Shown piece after piece: positions 37,671 through 49,080 of a stretch of DNA of 64,000 nucleotides (the stretch's first letter is position 1; every line of letters begins with the position of its first letter). The translations under genes and the position numbers were made by a program. This DNA is from Riptortus pedestris (taxonomy: Eukaryota > Arthropoda > Insecta > Hemiptera > Alydidae), in NCBI GenBank assembly GCA_019009955.1, contig CM032230.1, forward strand, positions 28,625,001 through 28,689,000, given 5' to 3'. The notes under the pieces are model-generated. The model did no database searches. It was not told the origin of the DNA and saw only the letters and a program-made list of their open reading frames with translations.

Positions 37671-38345
37671 TATTATTTATTTAGGTGTGTCGCAATTTAA
37701 GCGATTCACACATTTTCTTGTTATAATACTAAAATAGTAAAGGTAAAGCTACCTCATGAAAATCAATAAAAAAAGGTTAAAAAATCTACAGAGGTAGGTA
37801 AAAGTACGGGTATTTATTTTTTCTCCAGTGGATAATTTTGCAGTCTAGTGTTTGATTATTTAATGTTACATCTGGTTGTAAATGTGTGTCTTTGAGGTGT
37901 TTCATGCCTTTCGGGGCTGTTGTCGTGTAGTTCAGATAGGTTGGTGGGAAAGTTCTTGTCAGCTATTAGTCTGCAGTCTGTAAGTAAGTGTTTGATTAGT
38001 TGTGCATTGCACAGTGTACATAAAGGTGGATCAGTCCTAGCCATGAGGTGTAACATGTGTTATCCGTGAATGGCCATGTCTCAAACGAGCAAGGACTACT
38101 TCTTCTCTTCTAGTGTCCCGATTACTAGACATCCATTCACGAATAGTGTCTTTTATTTCTCGTAGTTTTGTGTCTGTCTGATGTCATTCAGCTTCCCATT
38201 TTAAGTTGACCTCGTTTTTAATGAATTTAATGGTATCGTCTCCTGTAATGTGATCAGTGTGTAATATGTCAAGTTGAGTTGCTAATTTTGCATGTTTGTC
38301 AGCCAAAATATTGTCCGTGATGTCTGCATGTCCTGGTAGTTTTAA
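37671..38345 (-). pseudogene. 3' end of an RNase H-bearing LINE
   Basis: Right to left: LPGHADITDNILADKHAKLA, which resembles the C-terminal end of an RNase H domain (a His and an Asp in expected spacing). It runs on as TKLREIKDTIREWMSSNRDT then RREEVVLARLRHGHSRITH. After a frameshift it continues MARTDPPLCTLCNAQLIKHL then LTDCRLIADKNFPTNLSELH, then a 3' UTR and a TAAATAAATAA tail at 37671. The reverse transcriptase is absent because of 5' truncation. Stops and a frameshift mark it as dead. The copy at 44844-45272 is a close relative with a clean target duplication. Confidence 0.8.
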
Positions 38346-39131
38346 CGGTTCGACATCTTAATACTTTTTTTATGAAATAGACATTGGTCCTTTATTATTT
38401 TTTGGTGTGCCAACAGGCTCGATGCACTGCGTCGAAAGCGCTCTCTCGTTTGAATAAATCTTTCCTGTGGAAGCTTGACCGTTCTATTTAACCTGCAATA
38501 TAATTCACTTCCACCTGCCTAAAAACCAACTTAGATCTCCGTATAAGTTTATTTACTTACGTAGCTGTTATATAACCAATCTTTAAAAAAAATAAAAATT
38601 CTTTATCATTTGTAAAAAATGTTAAATTTCAGTTCTTCATGATTTTATTGTTCAAGATAATTTTCGTAATTTATATTAGAAAGAAGCTATTTGTATTTTT
38701 TTATTTTGAGAGTCTACTATATCCCCACATCTTCCCCCGTTGAGCTATATTAATTCTAAATATTACATGGGTTGTAGTTTTGCTTACACAGTGTATCTTA
38801 CGAAGTTTGATAAAGAAGGCAAAAAATTATGGTATCTCATTGGGGAGAGAAATCTTATTACTTGTATTCAATGCGTGAATGTCATTTTTTGGGAATGTTT
38901 TGTCGGATAGACAATAATTGTCGGGTATACATAATTATTATGTATATGTTTAGGTAATATTATAAAATTTACTTATTTATACAGTTTGAGGAGAAGCGTC
39001 ATTCAGGCAAGAAAAAAATCTAGAAAAAAAGTTAAAATATGACTATTACTAAAATTCTCATGGTATGCACTGATGCTGGTTAATTTATTCGGTTATCTCA
39101 AATGCAGCCCTTTGTAACAATAGAATAAAAA
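38346..39131. other. Unassigned AT-rich sequence
   Basis: No feature recognised. Confidence 0.4.
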
Positions 39132-39747
39132 TTTAGCAGATTTCTCTTAAGGGAGATCAGCTATTGAGGTCGTACTCATCAAGAGATTTTCCAAAAAATT
39201 TCCTCAAACGTCCATCGATCCGACCTAGGATATGACGAAAATAAGGTCCGTTACAAATTTTATATATAGATTTATTAATTAGTCTTTTGACGCTCTAGCG
39301 GTTGAAATTTTGATATTTAATCGTTTTATGCAAAAATAAATATTAAGTTCGTTAATGGCTGAAATGGGAAATGGGGGAGGTGGGGTTTAGAGGGGGGAAT
39401 TTCGAAAATGCTTAATATCTACGTTATTATGCATCAGATCAAAAATTTGTATAAAATCTTATTGCAAATGCAATGTTCTATAAATGCTGTTATGTACGTT
39501 GTTTCAATATCTTAAATATTAGCCGAGATAATTGCCATTTTTTAGTTTTTGGCCCTCAGTAAACCCCCAACTCCTACTCATGCCATATTAACAATAACCT
39601 GTTATATTATGAAGGACTTTATTTTAAACCAAAATAGCCAATATTGTCCTCATTGAACTTTTGCGTCTTGAGATAAATGTATGTACGTGACGAACGTGGG
39701 AAATCTGCTTAGCTAACGCAGCCCCTGCCCGACGGACTTTTTAACAT
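39132..39747 (+). mobile_element. HINE-like element, complete, module B
   Basis: It has TTTAGCAG, palindrome TTTCTCTTAAGGGAGA, a nearly lost microsatellite (39260-39270), core and G-tract, and B module ('aacaataacctgttatatta', 'aaatgtatgtacgtgacg'). It ends GTGGGAAATCTGCTTAG, hairpin and GACGGACTTTTT. Confidence 0.9.
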
Positions 39748-40462
39748 ATATTCATGGTCCATTAACAACTGGAATGTCTGTACAAAATTAACGAATCACT
39801 ATGGTTTTCTCATTACATTAAATATACGTGAAACATTTTGTACGAATGGACTAATTGTTCTTGCCTCCTGAAGATTAGCAATAAAGGGAGTTCACTGAAA
39901 AAGGTCGTCGAGAAAAACTGCCTCATTAAGAAAAAGTTTTTCCTTTCAATTAAGCAACTTTGCGGGCTACCCATCATCATTGTCTTGGCTTATCAGCTCT
40001 GGGGAGAGCTCAATGACTAGAGAAGATATTAATTAGCGATAAAACTTATTAGTACGTAAGTCACTTCCATTATTGGGATTATATAGTCTTTTTCCTTCAG
40101 GATAATGTCATAAGATAATTAAATTTTTTAGTGGATAATAATCAAAAAGAATTTATCTTGAAGAATTTTGTATAAGAATTATACTTTCTCATAACTTTCA
40201 TAGAATTTTCTGTCAATAGAGTTAATTAATACTTAGCCTATGGAGCAATCTGACTGCGGCAGTGGAAGCTGTAAAAATGAAAACTTCCACAACCAAATCA
40301 CTAACAAAGAATTTAGGAAGGGTTTCACCGACATTCGACTCTTAAAATTAAATATAGATTTATTTATAATCAAAAATTCACCAATTATAAATATAAAATT
40401 TAAAATGAGGTAGGAATCTTTTAAGCCATATAATGGGGACACTTATGTCTAACTAAACTTTT
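39748..40462. other. Unassigned sequence
   Basis: Frames at 39838-40020 (plus) and 40233-40442 (minus) have no supporting motifs. Confidence 0.35.
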
Positions 40463-41235
40463 TTATTTATTTATTTATTTATATATGGACATCACATCAA
40501 AGTTGATTAGCCCTTTCAAAAGTAAAACATTATACAAAGTGAAATAACAAAAGTAAAATAGATAAGAGATAACAGAAAATTACAATAAAAAATACCAAAA
40601 AACAATGACAAATAACAAAATTGAAATAGATTAACATTTTATAAGTGAGCAATTGGTGATGAGCATAGTTGGTGGATGATAAATAGGAAATGAATGGATG
40701 ATAATATCCTCCTCCAGGGTAAACATATACATGTGTACAAACGCATCTAATACAATTAATGCATGTAATTTGAAATCCTGTTGCACAGCACAGACTTAAT
40801 TGTATATTAAAATTTGTCATATATTTGAATTTTGTGTAGGCATGAGAATATGTTGTTAATGTATAGGCTGCCTTCCGTCAAAAGTTCGTGTAAGTCTTAG
40901 GGGAAGTCCTAGTGTTGTAGTTTTCGGCATTCTGTCAGTATATGCCTTATCGTCAAGAGAATGTTACAAGTTGAGGAAGTAGGTCTGTCAGTCTTGGTCA
41001 CTAAGTATGAGTGTGTTAATTTTGTGTGGCCGATTCCAAGTTTCGAGAGAACTACTTCTTCTCTCCTAGAGTTTTTGAAGCTTGATTGCCCCATGCAAAT
41101 AGTGTTTTTTCATAGTTCGTAGTTTGTTGTCAGTACTCGTGTTAGTCCAGTCGGTTTGCCGTTCATCTAAGATGAGATATTTTATTTGTCTTGAAATGTC
41201 TTCATGTAATATATCTATTTGTTCATATTAGCTGT
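40463..41235 (-). pseudogene. 3' end of an RNase H-bearing LINE
   Basis: Right to left: NSRREEVVLSKLGIGHTKLT, then HSYLVTKTDRPTSSTCNILL, then TIRHILTECRKLQH. The first knuckle Cys has become Ser (PTSSTC versus PTCSTC). The 3' UTR carries 'aagttgattagccctttcaa' and ends in a TAAA-type tail at 40463-40482. It is closely related to 26176-26765, including the UTR, so both belong to one subfamily. It is 5'-truncated and has no reverse transcriptase. Confidence 0.8.
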
Positions 41236-41289
41236 TTTTTTTTTGGATGAAAACGCAGCTAACTAAACTAAATTACAAAGAAAAACTTA

Positions 41290-41640
41290 GCTGATTTCTA
41301 GAAGTCACTCTAAGATCAGACTCTGCCGTGTGTGGAAGTGGAGGCTGACGCCTGAGGGGATAAGTGAGGTGTCACCGACCTGGACCTCTCCTCCAGAATG
41401 TCCGAGGTCTGACTGTGTTTCTTTATGTTTTGTTATGATTATTTATTATTGAGTTTGACTTAATGTTTGATCAATAGACTTTTGGCCCCGGGGCCAAGGG
41501 AGTGATATAATGAATCTGAGATTGCATTACGTGTACTAATTATAAATGACCATATATTTTATATTGTGAGCAATGCCAGCACGTAACTGTTAGATTATTA
41601 TTTATTAGTATTTTAATGCAGAGTTTTGTACCTGTAATTC
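41290..41640 (+). other. Possible end of an LTR retroelement
   Basis: A GC-richer block ending in a purine-rich stretch 'ggggccaagggag' is followed directly by TGATATAATGAATC. This arrangement resembles a polypurine tract next to a 3' LTR. The other LTR border was not found. Confidence 0.2.
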
Positions 41641-41689
41641 GGAGTTTTATCCAATTTGGAGGTAGGTTTCCAAATTAGAAAACCAAAAT

Positions 41690-42335
41690 TTGTACTGGAA
41701 ATTTCTGAAGGGCTGTTCAGTTGCTAAACGGACTGCATTAAATTTGCTGAGGCCTATGTCTAACCAAGCTACGGTGACAGAGTTGGCAAAAGCCCAGAAG
41801 GCCCACAAGATTAAGGGCTCACCTGTTTCCATGGCTAAATACATTTTATTTATTGATTCATTTTTAATAATTTTTGCTGAGGATAAGCAGTATATTTTCC
41901 AATTCCACTTCAAAGCTGTTGCAGATTAATACTCGTCTGCCTCTCGTATTTAAAACTATATGCAATTTCATTTAAACAGTTTCTCAAACGCCTGGACTGC
42001 CTTAAAGTGTATCTACGTTACTCTGTCAGTGTTGCATGTCCCGTAAGTTCTTTTTTAAAAGTAATACTTAGCAGAGAAGCTATGTCAAGGATTCTCAACT
42101 TCGATGTAATACCCACTTCTTTCCGGGAAAAATGGAAGATAATTTTTATGTTCAGATACTGCCTTCAAGAGAAAGAGACGAAGACCACCTACACCATGGG
42201 GTTAACGTGAGGACTGCATGTGACGGGGCAACGAGGAACACAGTTGCTGAAGACGGGAAAGAATGGAAAAAACTTGGGTTTGCATTGGTTGGATACCTGA
42301 TAAGGATTAAACCTCAAATTAGTTCGTAGAAATTT
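41690..42335 (+). pseudogene. Coding-like remnant, possibly hAT transposase C-terminus
   Basis: Three adjacent short plus-strand frames have normal amino-acid composition: one from 41690 (VAKRTALNLLRPMSNQATVT), one from 42007 and one from 42132. The second, read with the codons before its ATG, gives LKRLDCLKVYLRYSVSVAC then SSFLKVILSREAMSRILNF. This faintly resembles the dimerisation region of hAT transposases, where a 'SVAsxERsFSkLklI' type motif is usual. The key residues are not preserved, no terminal inverted repeats or 8-bp duplication were located, and the match is weak. It could equally be a remnant of another gene. No function is asserted. Confidence 0.25.
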
Positions 42336-42704
42336 GCAAATAAATAATCACAAAGGACTAAAAAAAAACCTCTGCATGAAGCTGAATTTGTAAGTGAATT
42401 GTGGAAAAGAAAAAATGTATTTCATCATTACGTACTGAAGGTATAAAATGTATGTAAAAAATAAAGCTACAAAATGAAAAGAACCCAATTTATAAAAAAT
42501 TAATAGAGAAATATCCCCGAAGAGTATGACGATCGTCAATTTAATTTTCTTGGTTTATGGTTCGGATCAAGACGAACAATCCCGATAAAGACTGCAGAGT
42601 TTTTGAAGGAAGTTGGGATAGAAGATGAAGAATGGCTGCAAACAACTGAATTCAATTTCTTATTAACTTAACATATACTTTTATGTTTATATATTTTCGT
42701 AACA

Positions 42705-42826
42705 GATGTTTCTTTGGAGAAATCAGATATTGAGGTTGTACTCATGATGGGATTTCAATAAATTTCTTCAAATGACCATAGATCCTACATAGGAGATGAC
42801 GAAAATGAGGTCCGTTCAAAATTGTA

Positions 42827-42877
<51 letters not shown>

Positions 42878-43302
42878 TCGTATATATCGCAATGTTTGTC
42901 TGATCTGATACCAAACTCGATATTTAAACGTTTTAAGTAAAAATGAAGATCAAGTTCCTTATCGGCGAAAATTGGACAAGTGGGCGGGGGGCTTAGGGTG
43001 GGGAATTCGAAAATTCGCAATACCTCCGGTCTATAAATGTTGTTATGTACGTTTATCATTATCTTGTGTATTATTTATATTTGCATTTGGTAGTTTTCGG
43101 CCTGCAGTAAACCCCCACTCCCACTCCTAATCATGATATATTAACAATAAGCTGTTATATTATGAAGCACTTCATTTGAATCGTAAATACCAAATATTGT
43201 ACTCATTGAGCTTTTTCGTTTTGAGATAAATGCAAATGCGAACGTGGGAAATCTGCTTAGTTAACGCAGCCCAGGGGCAGGCCTGATGGTAATTCTTTTT
43301 GT
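42705..43302 (+). mobile_element. HINE-like element, near complete, module B
   Basis: Degraded palindrome ('tttctttggagaaatcagat'), left block, long (TA)n (42834-42875), core and G-tract, B module, then GTGGGAAATCTGCTTAG. The hairpin is disrupted after 'cgcagcccaggggcaggcct', so the 3' tip is rearranged. Confidence 0.82.
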
Positions 43303-43857
43303 CATGTGATTGATAATTTCGCTGTGTAGTCAGCAACTCACAATCGCTGAGCAGCCACACTTAAATAGTTTTGCATATTTTTTTTTTCTTCTCGGTTTAT
43401 TTATATTTACTGCACTACAATAAATTAAGGACCAGACCCTTTTTCCTGTCGGGCATGGATGCCCTCCGACTACAAAAGGCAGTAAGAGCGTGCGATTTGT
43501 CCCACAACACTGTTTGAGATGACAGCCTGTAGTTGCCTCTGCGGTCTCGAGCCACCACATCCAGTCTGGCCAGTTGATCAAAAGGTACATTTGCATGTGG
43601 CTAGCGCAGAATTGCCTCGCTTTTACTCCCCGTTCCACACACCTACCCTTTTTCAGCGTGTATTAGCTCATTTACCTTATGCCATCCTTAACACTACTGT
43701 TGAGACTTTCAGTCTATGGTGTTTTATCTCTAAATATCTCCAGAACAACATAAATTTTTATTTACACAGATTTCAGATAATGGATGGAATGTGACATTAT
43801 ATGAGAGTGGAAGAAGGGAATCTACTTATATTACACAGCACCAGCTTCTAGGATACC
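43303..43857. other. Unassigned GC-richer sequence
   Basis: Opposite open frames at 43330-43638 (minus) and 43519-43794 (plus) overlap, and neither has a recognisable domain. Confidence 0.25.
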
Positions 43858-43952
43858 TTATAGCAGATTTCCCTAAAGGGCGATTTTCGAACAATTTCTT
43901 CATGTTGATCGACCCTACCCATGAGAACGCAAATGAGGACCGTTCAAAATTG

Positions 43953-43983
<31 letters not shown>

Positions 43984-44014
43984 TATATATATAATATTGT
44001 AATATATGTAATAT
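43858..44014 (+). mobile_element. HINE-like element, left part of a three-piece copy
   Basis: 'tagcagatttccctaaaggg', 'gcgattttcgaacaatttct', 'aaatgaggaccgttcaaaat' and then (TA)n. It is split in the microsatellite by an LTR-like insertion and continues at 44756. Confidence 0.82.
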
Positions 44015-44755
44015 TGTTACGTTTTATTACAAAACCAGTAATAAACGTTGTTAATAAGAGTTCTTTTGGATTGCAAAATTAAACACACACAAGTTTCAAA
44101 GTTTTTATCACTGCACAATACACTTGAGTAATTATTCTTAACTACTACTCACAGTATGCACTGATAACGTCACTGTTCTTCAGATTACACAGTCCAATAA
44201 TTCACTCGCGATCACTGAACTTCACAGAAAGACGGCACTGCACTGTCTTAAACACGGCAGTATAATGTTACTTACAGAGTCACGGCACAACACTGTTCTT
44301 CAGTGACAATGAAATTAATCAAAAATGACCACCGATCAATACTGACTGATGCACGATTAAAACCTGCATACGTGTAGCTACTTCATCAATTCTGGCTGAT
44401 ATTGATTAGCTTGTACCGGAAAAACAGTGCCAAATGTCTGATTAAAATTTTCAAGTAATTTTTTTTTCTGTTATTTTATTGGGTTTTTTTATTTTGCATT
44501 AAAATTTGTATATGAAATCTTTACTTTTTTTTAAAAAATTTCTATACTAATATTTATAATAAATAAAATTTTCTAAATTATTAATGTGATACTTTATGTG
44601 CAGCCCGCCAAAAAAATTTAAAATTTAAATTGGCCCGTTGATTAAAAAGGTTGCTCACCCCTGGGCTAGACCATTACCGGCACCCTTTGATCTCCATACT
44701 CCCCAAACACGTGAACATCTCTGTCCAATCCTTCACGTATTTAATTTTCGCAACA
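44015..44755. mobile_element. Probable solo LTR inserted in a HINE microsatellite
   Basis: 741 bp beginning TGTTACG and ending CGCAACA (imperfect inverted TG/CA termini), flanked by ATAT on both sides. The HINE resumes immediately afterwards, so the borders are fixed by the interrupted host repeat. The ATAT duplication is weak evidence because it lies in TA repeats. The right half contains 'ggttgctcacccctg', which resembles a hAT terminal repeat and may be a further nested fragment. Orientation is unresolved. Confidence 0.6.
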
Positions 44756-44843
44756 ATATATATATTTCTCTGTTAACGTTCTAGTGGTCGCAATTTTTGT
44801 TTGATCGATACCAAACTCGATATTTAATCGTTTTATATAAAAA
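44756..44843 (+). mobile_element. HINE-like element, middle part
   Basis: 'ctctgttaacgttctagtgg', 'accaaactcgatatttaatc' and 'gttttatataaaaa'. It is bounded left by the LTR-like insertion and right by a LINE tail. Confidence 0.85.
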
Positions 44844-45272
44844 AATATTTATTTATTTACGTGTGTCGAAATTTTAGTGACTCACACATACTCATATTAT
44901 AAAACTAAAAGTTGCTATAGCCACCTTAAAATAAAATAAAAATATGTTAAAATATCTACAGTCGTAGGTCGCAGGATATGGTAACATTTTCTCCAGAGTG
45001 GATATTAATGGCAGCAGATTCTAATTCATTCAGTCTAAGGTTCGATAAACGTTGTAAATGTAGTTGAAAAGATTTGTCTGTTGTCGTGTAGTAGTTCTGT
45101 AAGGTTGATGGATAAGTTCTTGTCGATTATTAGATTGCAGTCTGTAAATGTTTGGTAGTTAGTTGTGTATTACATAGTGTACGTAAAGGTGTTTCAGTCC
45201 TATTCATGGGGTGTCCGTGTGTTATTCGTGAATGCCCATGTTTCAAACGAACAAGAACTACTTCTTCTCTTC
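44844..45272 (-). pseudogene. LINE 3' fragment with 12-bp target duplication
   Basis: Same subfamily as 37671-38345: a TAAATAAATA tail at the left, 3' UTR, then a decayed C-terminal coding end whose last recognisable piece is REEVVLVRLKHGHS-like near 45240-45272. The flanks are TTTATATAAAAA (44832-44843) and TTTATGTAAAAA (45273-45284), a 12-bp duplication of a HINE core segment with one difference. The insertion is 5'-truncated at about 430 bp. Confidence 0.85.
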
Positions 45273-45645
45273 TTTATGTAAAAAGAAAGATCAAGTTAGT
45301 TAATGGTTGAAAACCGACAAGAGGAAGGGGTCGTTTACAGAGGACGAATTCGAAAATTCTTAATATCTCCGTTATTATGCTCGAAAAAATTCTTATTGAA
45401 TATGTAATATTTTATAAATGTTGATATGTACATATTTTTACTATATTGATGATTAACCGGTATATTGGCATTTTTTAGTTTTCGACCTTCTGTAAACCCT
45501 CACTTCTACTCATGTCATATTTACAATAAGCTGTTATATTATAAAGTACTTTATTTAAAACCTAAATACCAAATATTGTTTTCAATACATGACGCACATC
45601 GGAAATCTGCTAGGTAACACAGCCCCTATATGAAAGACGGTTTAG
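45273..45645 (+). mobile_element. HINE-like element, right part, module B
   Basis: 'tatgtaaaaagaaagatcaa' onwards, with core, B module and a decayed 3' end ('cggaaatctgctaggtaaca', 'cagcccctatatgaaagac'). Confidence 0.82.
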
Positions 45646-46114
45646 TTTATTGAGATAGTACTCATGAGGCGATTTTCGATATTTTTCGTCAAATGTCCAT
45701 CGATCATATCCAGGGGATGACGAAAATGAGGCCCGTTCAAAACTGTGTATATATATATATTTGTCTGTGACCGCTCCAGCGGTCGCAATTATTGTTTAAT
45801 CGCTACCAAACTCGATATTTAGTCGTTTTATGTAAAAAGAAAGATCAAGTTCGTTAACGACTAAAATATTGTATAGAATCAATGCTATTGCAAATTAAAT
45901 TTACTATAAATATTGTTATATACATTTATTCCCTATCTTGAATATTAACCTTTAAATGTCGGCGGATAACGGACGAGAGTGAGTTTCCCGAGAAAAGCTA
46001 GTTCGGCCGTTTTCGTAACTGTTCGGCTTTCGTGAAATTTGTCTATTGTAAAACTTCACGTAAGAAATCTGCTTAGTTTACGCAGCCCCTGCGTGAGAGA
46101 CTTTTTTTCTTATT
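45646..46114 (+). mobile_element. HINE-like element, 5'-truncated, module A, tandem to the previous copy
   Basis: It starts at 'tttattgagatagtactcat', directly after the 3' end of the preceding copy. Short (TA)n near 45748-45760, then the core (its G-tract region is deleted), module A ('agctagttcggccgttttcg') and AGAAATCTGCTTAGTTTACG, hairpin and GAGAGACTTTTTTT. Confidence 0.85.
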
Positions 46115-46129
46115 TATGAATAAATTGTC

Positions 46130-46500
46130 AGTGGAAACTCGCTACAACAACCTCGGGATACTATTTTCCGATACTGCCTTATGTTCAAAAGCTGCAGCGG
46201 ATACTTGGGGAAGAGGCATCACGGTGGACAACTCATATGCAAATACTCGAATCATCAAAATGCAAATCGCCGGATTCTAGGACGGCACTCTTTGAAGTAC
46301 TATGAGAGCCAATATTGCTCTCTGGATACCAGCTTTGGGGTCTGTGGTACTTGGAACGAAATTCCTGAATCAGCTCCTCCATCTCACAATCAATATTCCT
46401 GGTTACATGTGAAAACTGGAGGTGTGGAAGAGACTCACAGAAAGTTAAGAAACTCAAACTGCCGCTACTGAAAAGGGCGAATGATACTTCTAAAGCACCG
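46130..46500 (+). other. Unidentified coding-like fragment
   Basis: A relatively GC-balanced stretch with a 96-codon plus-strand frame (46181-46471) and an opposite frame of similar length. A third frame reads KLQRILGEEASRWTTHMQIL then ESSKCKSPDSRTALFEVL, broken by two stops, then RANDTSKAPLFQDKL. It looks more like decayed coding sequence than its neighbours but matches no family I recognise. It ends where the first Helitron begins. Confidence 0.25.
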
Positions 46501-46530
46501 CTTTTCCAAGACAAGTTGATCAATCATATA

Positions 46531-46547
46531 TCTATATATACATAAAA
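46531..46547 (+). mobile_element. 5' tip of Helitron 1 (separated from its body)
   Basis: TCTATATATACATAAAA preceded by A. The Helitron at 49081 begins TCTATTATATATATAAAA and then ttgtaacc. Here the 'ttgtaacc' continuation lies at 47527, beyond a complete HINE. Confidence 0.75.
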
Positions 46548-47353
46548 GTCCGTCACGCAGGGGCTGCGTAAACTAAGCAGATTTCCCTCGTGAAGTTTAG
46601 TAATAGATAAATATACATACTGCTAACACAACAACACCGTGAATAAATACAAACGGAAATAAATGTTTCATCCAATTTCAATAACCTGCCGACAGGAAGC
46701 GTTAGGTTAGAAATGTAAACAAACGGGTCGGCCTGCGTCACACCGGAAAGAAAAACAATTACTGATATATATCAGAATATAACACATTAATTTTATTGAG
46801 AACTATTTACTATATCTATTAGTGTAATTTATAATGAGTCAGAATAATTGTTATCTCAATCAATAAAATTTTAGTAGTCCAAAACTTTAAGATGGGGGGG
46901 GGGGGAGTCACCAGGGCATATTTGCATGTTTCTCGTATAATAAAAGTCTCTTGAATACAATTTTTGGTATTTAAACTTCCAATAATGTGATTTATTATGT
47001 AGCAGAGTATTGTTTGGCATGTTACGTAATGAGTAGAAGTGGCGGTTTGCTGAAAACTGAAAAATGCAAATATCTCGGTTAATATTCATGATAGAGAATA
47101 AATGTATATAACAATATTTATAGTACATTTAATTTGTAATACGATTGATTCTGTATAATTTTTCGATCCGACGAATAGTAACAGAGATATTTCGAATTTT
47201 CGAAATTCCTCCCCTCTAAACCCCCCCTCCCCGTGGTCCGATTTCAGCCGTTAACGAACTTGATCTTTCTTTTTACATAAAACGATTAAATATCTTGTTT
47301 AGTAACGATCAAACAAAAATTGCGACCACTAGAGCGGTAACAGACAAATATAT

Positions 47354-47386
<33 letters not shown>

Positions 47387-47526
47387 TATATATATACAGT
47401 TTTGAACGGACCTCATTTTCGTCATCTACTAGGTAGGATCGATGGACATTTGAAGAAAAATTTCAAAAATTCCGTCATGAGTACAACCTCAATAGCTGAT
47501 TTTCCTTAAGGGAAATCTGCTAAAAA
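46548..47526 (-). mobile_element. HINE-like element, complete long form, module C, inside a Helitron
   Basis: Minus strand from TTTTTAGCAGATTTCCC (47526) to the perfect hairpin and GACGGAC (46548). It has (TA)n with GATA interruptions at 47348-47397, a C-run at 47221-47232 (G-tract), a C-module with its own G-run at 46894-46906, and 'ataacctgccgacaggaagc'. Confidence 0.92.
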
Positions 47527-49068
47527 TTGTAACCTCTATCTGTACATTGATTTTTTTCGAGAATTTTCTCGATAACTTTTCGTTTCACATATCATAGACA
47601 CCACAACTGCATTTTGTTTCTTTCGTGTATGTTTGTTTGTTTGTTACCTTTTCACGCATAAACGGCTGAACCGAATTTTATGAAACTTGGTATGTATATT
47701 ACTACTAGCCCAACTTAGACTTTAGGCTATATTATTATTCTCTAAGACAAACAGGAGTGGGGGTTATAAGGGAAGCCTGAAATTAAAAATAGCGATATTT
47801 CGTTTCCTATTGGTTTTTCGGCAAATATGCACATAACAAAAGATGTTTATTTTGTTGTTAAGGGTACCTTTTGTTATATACACTTTTGTCGTACACCGAA
47901 GTATAGATGAGTTAAACGCTAAATCTATAGTGGGCGTCAACAATTTTATATAGCACAAAACACTCAACCGAACTAAGTAAAACTCGGTATATCTATTAGC
48001 ACTAACGCTTTCATTATAACAAGCCATACCAACATTTCTAGGGACGGGCAGGAGTGGGGGTTATAAGGGAAGCCAGAAATTAAAAATAGCGATATTTCGT
48101 TTCCTATTGGTTTTTCGGCAAATATGAACATGACGATAAACAAGAACATTTCAATTGTATGAAGCATTTTAAAAACAAGTAGCTGTTTCATGAGGAGCAA
48201 AGTAGATTACCCCCCCCACTTCCTCTGTCATTCACTGGAACATTAATTAATCGGAAGTAAGTAATTTCATCCTTTAATGTGTTTAAAACATCAATTAATT
48301 CACAAAAAACGAAAGTATTTAAACATACATAATTAGAATTGAAAATAGAATCTGAATATAAGGTAATGTTAGCGGAATTGAGAGTTAGCCGTTAGTCATG
48401 TTCTGTTGGTTAACCTGGAGCGTTAGGGACGGGTGGGGAGATCTTCCTGTAATCTAGAACCTTTCTCACTCCCTCTTTCTTTCCTCAGTTGTTTTACACA
48501 CTTTTTTGGTATACCGTATTATAAACGAGATATATGCTAAAACCTATAGCGAAAGTGTATTTTGTTATAGAGTAAATTTTGTTATATACACTTTTTTAGT
48601 ATACCGAATTATAAACGAGATATATGCTAAAACCTATAGCGGAAGTGAACAATTTTATTTGGGACAAAAGACCCAGCCGAAATAAATAAAACTCGGTATG
48701 TGTATTAGCACTAACGCTTTCCTTATAATAAGCCATACTAACATTTCTAGGGACGGGCAGGAGTGGGGGTTATAAGGGAGGCCTGAAATTAATAATGGTG
48801 ATATTTCGTTTCACCACAATATTTTGTGCTAAATAACTGAGATCTATGCATAATGCACAGGAGACGGGAAATATGACAATTTGGAGGACAATGAAGACTT
48901 ACATAAAAAATTAATTTTATTATTAACAAATGCCTACAACGGGTGTTAATCCTAAATAATGGGACGGGTAAAGGTGAAAATATTGTGCAAACTAAAGCCT
49001 TGCCAAAAAAATACCATCACCATTCGGCCTCAAATCAATTCCCCAGCGAAGCCGGGTATCTCAGCTAG
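47527..49068 (+). mobile_element. Helitron 1 body, non-autonomous
   Basis: It opens 'ttgtaacctctatctgtaca' and ends with a hairpin-forming 'cccagcgaagccggg' followed by TATCTCAGCTAG and host T. A TC start, CTAG end, 3' hairpin and A|T insertion are the defining Helitron features. Inside are about three related modules, each with 'aggagtgggggttataaggg' and 'agcgatatttcgtttcctat'. Between modules 2 and 3 (48190-48530) lies unrelated sequence that could be captured. No Rep/helicase coding region is present. Confidence 0.88.
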
Positions 49069-49080
49069 TATATATATATA
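49069..49080. repeat. Six TA units separating two Helitrons
   Basis: Only (TA)6 lies between the CTAG of Helitron 1 and the TC of Helitron 2. Confidence 0.9.

Noticed and set aside
43330..43794. Overlapping frames on both strands in a GC-richer patch
   Set aside because: No recognisable domain in either frame and no splice or start context; left unassigned.
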